In this document: positions 59,441 through 64,000 of the stretch, in pieces
Layout: the number at the start of each line of letters is the position of its first letter
Position numbering within the stretch: position 1 is the stretch's first letter
Source: Paramarasmius palmivorus
Taxonomy: Eukaryota; Basidiomycota; Agaricomycetes; Agaricales; Marasmiaceae
Assembly: GCA_037176845.1 (NCBI GenBank)
Contig: JAYKXP010000021.1
Coordinates: forward strand, 558,001-622,000
DNA length: 64,000 nucleotides
Reading direction: 5' to 3'
The notes under the pieces: generated by a model
The model's database searches: none
The model's input: only the letters and a program-made list of their open reading frames with translations
What the model was told of the DNA's origin: nothing
Program-made: the position numbers and the translations under genes

Positions 59441-61060
59441 ATGCTACACCCACCCATTCCAAGGGAAGCGCTGCGCTGGAATCGTCTCCCATCCAAGGCA
59501 GAAATCGCTCAGACTCGTCTGGTCATTCAGGATGAGGAAAGTCAAATCAGTCGTTACGAAGAGGAGATTGGTCGCCGTAATGGATTATTCAGAACAGAAG
59601 TTTTGGAGATGGAGAAAGCCGTATTGAATCGGAAGATTGAGGAGAGACGCAGTTGGCTGGCCCCCATTCGACGACTGCCCCATGAAGTTTTGGAAGTAAT
59701 CCTTCGAGACGTCTGCTTACCAGCAGACTATTCGCTCAAGGTGACCGACTCTGGGACACAAATCACATGCACACCCTTCCTTTTATCCCAAGTGTCGACG
59801 TACTGGCGCGCAGTCGTCAAGTCATGTCCCACACTATGGCATTCTATCAGTGTCGACATCTACAATCTCCAGAGAGACATCACACCTCTCCTCACTGCGT
59901 ACCTTGATAACGCAAGGGGAACACCTCTCAAACTTCAGATAATTGATCCCAACCAGGACGATGCGGAACACTTTGGAAAATTCGCAATACCTTCGTTATA
60001 CCTTGGACGTAATGGCCATAAGGTCTTCCAGGTCCTTGTTCGCTGCATCCCGCGTTGTCAGGAACTTGACTTACAAATCGATTCGGACATGCTAAATGGT
60101 CTCAAACCTAGTCTCGATAGCGGCTATTCTTTTCCGCTATTACGCTCATTCCGCGATAACACCATTACGTGGAGTGTCAGGCCGGAAAGCCTCTGGTTTT
60201 GGGAATCTATACGAAACGCCTCCGCTTTAACAGAACTCGTCACCTCTTCTCCCGAGATCCTCTCCACGTTTCCATGCCATCAACTCACTACAGTCACTTT
60301 TGGTCATATCACGACGACTCAACTATATGATTTCCTTTCCAACTCACAGAATCTAAAGTCGTTGACTGTTCAGATTCTGAACCATACCGATGGCGCCTTG
60401 GGCCTTCTCCCTTATCACACCACAGTACTTCCTCACCTTTCATCAGTCGTTTTGACGCATTGTTTCTGCTTGAACAAATTGGACAAGCTATTCAATGCCA
60501 TTACACTGCCCGCCCTCACGCGCCTCACACTCTCAGAAGATGGCCGAGGTGACACCGAGAGTTGGGATATCACATCATTCCTATCTCTTCTGAGCCGTTC
60601 ATCGTGTCCACTCCAAGACTTTGCCATACACTTTTGGGGTTCCGTCGTACACCCACACCTGCTGGCGGACATTTTACGAGAAGTACCACACCTTCAGACC
60701 TTGGTGCTCATTGTCAACCGAGACGTGGTGCACGAAGTTCCGTGTTTTGATCTGTTCTTGAACGGTCTGTTCGAGCAGTTAATAATTGAGCCCGGAAAGC
60801 CCATTTTGTCACCCAGGCTCTCAAGTTTGCATGTAGCGGGTAACTCGAGGGATCGCTCACCGGTTTTGACACCAAAAACTGGGAACATCCTTGTCCAGAT
60901 GGCTCAGTCGAGGAGTAGAATGGGTTTGGTGGATCGGGGTTTGATGGGTTTAGTTTCGGCGTTGGATGACCTCCAGTTATCCTTTGCCCTGGGGTCAGCC
61001 ATGGCTAGGCTTCAGGCTTTGGAAGGTCAAGGCATGCGCATCGTTAGTGCGTGGGACTGA
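59441..61060 (+). CDS. F-box protein of the Agaricomycete type
   Basis: Single-exon gene of 539 codons. I take the ATG at 59441 (MLHPPIPREALRWNRLPSKA) because proteins of this family begin this way; the frame is open upstream to 59315. A heptad-rich coil (QIDEE-like: QDEESQISRYEEEIGRRN to LEMEKAVLNRKIEERR) precedes the F-box-like motif APIRRLPHEVLEVILRDVCL at about residues 70-90. TPFLLSQVSTYWRAVVKSCPTLW and a leucine-rich region with irregular repeats follow to the end. Such proteins recruit substrates to SCF ubiquitin ligases, and the targets are unknown. It is followed at about 300 bp by CSN7, a regulator of SCF ligases; the adjacency may be chance. Confidence 0.85.
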   Translation: MLHPPIPREALRWNRLPSKAEIAQTRLVIQDEESQISRYEEEIGRRNGLFRTEVLEMEKAVLNRKIEERRSWLAPIRRLPHEVLEVILRDVCLPADYSLKVTDSGTQITCTPFLLSQVSTYWRAVVKSCPTLWHSISVDIYNLQRDITPLLTAYLDNARGTPLKLQIIDPNQDDAEHFGKFAIPSLYLGRNGHKVFQVLVRCIPRCQELDLQIDSDMLNGLKPSLDSGYSFPLLRSFRDNTITWSVRPESLWFWESIRNASALTELVTSSPEILSTFPCHQLTTVTFGHITTTQLYDFLSNSQNLKSLTVQILNHTDGALGLLPYHTTVLPHLSSVVLTHCFCLNKLDKLFNAITLPALTRLTLSEDGRGDTESWDITSFLSLLSRSSCPLQDFAIHFWGSVVHPHLLADILREVPHLQTLVLIVNRDVVHEVPCFDLFLNGLFEQLIIEPGKPILSPRLSSLHVAGNSRDRSPVLTPKTGNILVQMAQSRSRMGLVDRGLMGLVSALDDLQLSFALGSAMARLQALEGQGMRIVSAWD

Positions 61061-61366
61061 GCCAAGCGCTGGGAAGCGTTGGTCGGGCCTGTCACGGTCA
61101 TGAGCAAGAAAAGAACAAAGATGGTGCTTATTTATACTATATCTCTATTTGGTTATGCCCTAAATGTACAGAATACGACCTGTGTATGTACACCGAACTG
61201 CATTGTCACTCACGTTTGCGAACACCGACGTCCATTTTTGCGTACTTGCGTTGACTCTGACGGAACTGCGAGATTGTACGTGTGTGACAAAGATCGTGAC
61301 GCTTGTGACATCGCTTCTGAATCTAAACCAACACCATCGTCTCATTGATATCTCGGAACCCTCACG

Positions 61367-62504
61367 ATGGAATTAGGCTCGAATTTCAGCGCCAAGCTTG
61401 AACCTTTCTTGCTGATGGGAAAGACGATGAAGGGAGCAGCAGCGGCCAAGTTGATCCAAGACGCCACTGCAGCTCCAGGTGTTTTCGTTTTCTCAGAGCT
61501 CCTTGAGCTACCAAGCATCCAGGAAGTGAGTACAAATTCAATTTATACTTCACCAGGAAGGCTTATGGATCTTTCTCGTCTCTGTGACAGCTGGGAAAAT
61601 CTGAAGAACATGTCAAGTTTTTGTCACTCCTCCAACTATTCGCATATAAGACATACAGGGATTATCTCCGTGAGTTTCGCAGTACCCCCTCACATATTGT
61701 GGCTTACCGTATGATCAGGGCACCAGGACCAGCTTCCACCGCTGACACCGGCCCAGATAGTGAAACTGAAGCAGCTTTCGATAGTGACGCTTGCGGCAGA
61801 ACGACGGGTCCGTAGAATGTTGTTATCTGGTCCTCATATTCCCACCTCAATCATATCAGATACTATCTTACAAGGAACTAATGAACGCCCTCCAAACACC
61901 GACCATTCGAGAACTCGAGGATCTCATCATTGACGCGATCTATCTCGATCTTCTCCGTGGCAAGCTAGACCAGAAGGAAGAACAGTTCGAAGTGGAATAT
62001 ACCATGGGACGTGACTTGGAGCCAGGCAAATTGGAATCGCTCCTTGTTGCCCTGAAGGACTGGTACGTTAATGCCACCCTCGTGTTTTTGCAATCGTCAT
62101 TCACGTCACCCCTCTTCTTTCAGGGCCTCGACGACGTCTGCCGTTCTTAAAACACTTGATGATAAAATTCAAGCTATCAATAACGAAGCAGTAGCTGCCA
62201 AGGTTGCCAAAGAAGAACAAGAAAAGGAGGTACAAACTGTTCTGAAAGAGATACAGGAGAAAGCCAAGGATAGCAAGCAGAGCACGGGTTCTGTCATGAC
62301 TGGAACTTCGTCCAGGCGGACGAACACTGGCTATTCAGAGAAGGACATGAAAATGGATGTCGATGAACCCGTGGAGCCTTCCCGAGGAAAGAATCGAAAG
62401 TGCGTATCTACCTCGCACGATATAAGGTTGACATTAATCTGGGCCCATGTAGAGCACCCCAAGCCGAGGTATCGAAGCCCCAAAGGAAGCGGAATCGCCT
62501 CTAG
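61367..62504 (+). CDS. CSN7: COP9 signalosome subunit 7 (PCI domain)
   Basis: Subunit of the CSN deneddylase that removes NEDD8 from cullins. Six exons (61367-61525, 61591-61669, 61719-61807, 61860-62062, 62124-62399, 62453-62504) total 858 nt (285 aa). Visible: LIQDATAAPGVFVFSELLELPSIQ, HVKFLSLLQLFAYKTYRDYL, LPPLTPAQIVKLKQLSIVTLAAERR, then the winged-helix part of the PCI domain ILSYKELMNALQTPTIRELEDLIIDAIYLDLLRGKLDQ. A C-terminal coil follows (LDDKIQAINNEAVAAKVAKEEQE) and a basic tail ending KPQRKRNRL, probably a nuclear localisation signal. The short tail exon is supported by a good donor (GTGCGT) and acceptor (ATGTAG). Confidence 0.9.
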
Positions 62505-62910
62505 CTTTATCCTCCTTTCACAGATATCAGTACTCCTACCCGATCTCCAGCATCCCTCACTGTACATTAGACATTCTCTTTGTATCATACGTCGTCATAC
62601 AGTGAAATGGTGTTCAAGCCAACACATTTCGTACGTGTCATCGCTTCCTCTAACTACGCGCTGTACGACCTGCTATGACCGACAAGAAAGCAATGCACAG
62701 TCATCATCTGATGGGGCATGACACGGCATGTTGCACGGATAGTTGATAAGGTACGTAACGCGGACAATGCACGTTAAAACAGGTGCTGTGCACTAACCGA
62801 TGCCGGGAGTTAATTAAAACCACTGCCCACCTTTGCTCGCCGTTGGCAGCCTGCTGGCCAGTGACCACGACATCTTTCGAGTCCGCTCGCTGTAATTTTG
62901 CTGGTTAGAC

Positions 62911-64000
62911 ATGTCACTACCTCAAGATTCCTCGTCGAAAGCTGCCTCAGGTTCCAATGGCGACAATACCCAATCACAATCCCTACCTTTCCCAGCATCG
63001 ACCAATATAACCCCCGGACCCGAAGTCCAGATCCCCCCGACGAATGGGACATCTTCCATCGAGATGGCGGTCGCCAATTTCAGACCCTCGTCGAAAGATG
63101 TCATTAGTGGTATAGCACCACATGTTTTCGATGAGCGCAGGCGCCGTCGCCGTCGCAGCAGCGCGTCCTCACAACGACGAACGTCAAGACCGCCGATCAG
63201 AACACCAAGCCAAAGATCTCTACTCACAGTTCCGTCCTGTGAATCCTCTCCCCTCCGACTCTCAGTGGCTATTGCTACCGTGGATGGGCTCGAGATTATT
63301 TTGAGTGAGTAATCACAATGATTCTTTGATATGGAAGGAAAGCCTAACGGTACTGGCTAGATTCCACCGACATCGATCCCAGAATGGGGAAAGGTTCAAA
63401 TGCCCACCTTGCACGGTCTCCACCACCTCCCAAACCAGTTTTCTCGGATACCCAACCGAAGGCACCTCCGGAGGTGCTAGCCACACCTAACCTTGCTCAA
63501 GATAAATTAAGTCTTTCTCGGAGATGGAAGACTTTGCATATATTAAAGTACGTCTATCATCTGTTACTACAGTGCCTGGATGCCGATAACGCTTTACAGA
63601 TCATTCGCTTTGAAGCTTAGGTGAGATATGGTCCCCCTTCCAACTGCGATTTGATGCTAACTGACAACGCAATCCTCTTTCAGACGCAGAATATAGACAG
63701 TGATCTCGCAGCCCCTCGTATCTGTATTACTATCATGGTCCATATCACCTTTCCGATATTCCACCCCTTTGATATCCCTTCTTCCCTCATTATCCATGCA
63801 TGAAGTTTGATCGTTCCTTTTCATAATCTTGACGTGGACATTGTATCAATATAGGCGACGATAAGGCTTAATATTATACCGCTACGAGATCTTGACGAAG
63901 ACGAGTTTCTGTCAGTGTCAAGGTTGCCTGAGGCGCGATCGGGCGTCAGAGCTGGTCACGCCGTGAGAGAGTTGACAATGCTGTGCTGTCTGTACGAGAA
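62911..64000 (+). CDS. Unrecognised protein, 5' part only (runs off the window)
   Basis: I do not recognise the family. The first exon (62911-63310) encodes a Ser/Pro-rich start MSLPQDSSSKAASGSNG, an Arg-run around DERRRRRRRSSASSQRR and ATVDGLEIIL. An intron (63311-63360) leads into NSTDIDPRMGKGSNAHLARSPPPPK and LSLSRRWKTLHILK. Further exons are likely. Near the window end, after an acceptor at about 63854, the frame ATIRLNIIPLRDLDEDEF then SVSRLPEARSGVRAGHAVRE is open to base 64000 and looks like real protein. The middle splice sites are uncertain. Confidence 0.5.

Noticed and set aside
1..64000. CRISPR arrays, bacterial operons, ribosome binding sites, insertion sequences
   Set aside because: The window is clearly eukaryotic (spliced genes, U6 snRNA); no array of regularly spaced repeats and no transposase or reverse transcriptase motifs were seen. 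No convincing tRNA was found by eye, but a covariance search was not possible.

Overview
This is a stretch of nuclear chromosome from a basidiomycete fungus, most likely an Agaricomycete. The evidence is the many short introns (about 45-60 nt, often several per 200 nt of coding sequence), a Galpha subunit with an N-myristoylation start, a membrane-anchored microsomal P450, an F-box/LRR-like protein of the type expanded in mushrooms, an HNH-domain protein typical of that class, COP9 subunit 7 and the meiotic protein ZIP4/SPO22. All gene models below were spliced by hand from the sequence. For most genes I checked that exon lengths and phases add up; exceptions are stated.

Layout. 2.4-4.1 kb: G-protein alpha subunit (minus strand). 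7.0-18.6 kb: a mirror-image block of four secreted or surface nitrogen-scavenging enzymes, ordered glutaminase > carboxypeptidase > < carboxypeptidase < glutaminase. 19.4 kb: a U6 snRNA gene. 19.5-27.9 kb: gene-poor. 28.0-30.3 kb: PHO80/CLG1-type cyclin. 33.4-38.7 kb: a small membrane protein divergent from ZIP4/SPO22. 39.3 kb: a second, identical U6 gene on the opposite strand. 40.3-41.6 kb: adenosine-deaminase-like protein. 42.1-45.5 kb: a Kre9/Knh1-like GPI-anchored protein and a single-pass surface protein. 45.7-51.0 kb: a duplicated serine carboxypeptidase locus, one copy dead and one intact, with an HNH-domain gene between them. 51.3-53.3 kb: monocarboxylate-type MFS transporter. 55.2-57.4 kb: cytochrome P450. 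59.4-61.1 kb: F-box protein. 61.4-62.5 kb: CSN7. 62.9 kb to the window end: an unrecognised gene running off the edge.

How the genes work together. The carboxypeptidases would trim extracellular or vacuolar peptides from the C-terminus, and the membrane-anchored glutaminases would deamidate released glutamine. Their tight pairing (about 205 bp apart in both arms) suggests one nitrogen-acquisition module that was duplicated in inverted orientation. The two glutaminases and the separate surface protein at 43.9-45.5 kb carry the same kind of C-terminal tail: one membrane helix, a basic stop-transfer stretch, a short heptad coil and a terminal PPxY motif.

The most unusual points are a predicted one-nucleotide exon in the Galpha gene, the shared PPxY tail on unrelated ectodomains, the mirrored enzyme block with near-identical exon lengths, repeated use of GC-AG introns, a one-base frameshift in one glutaminase, and two identical U6 genes that share an upstream element at exactly the same distance.
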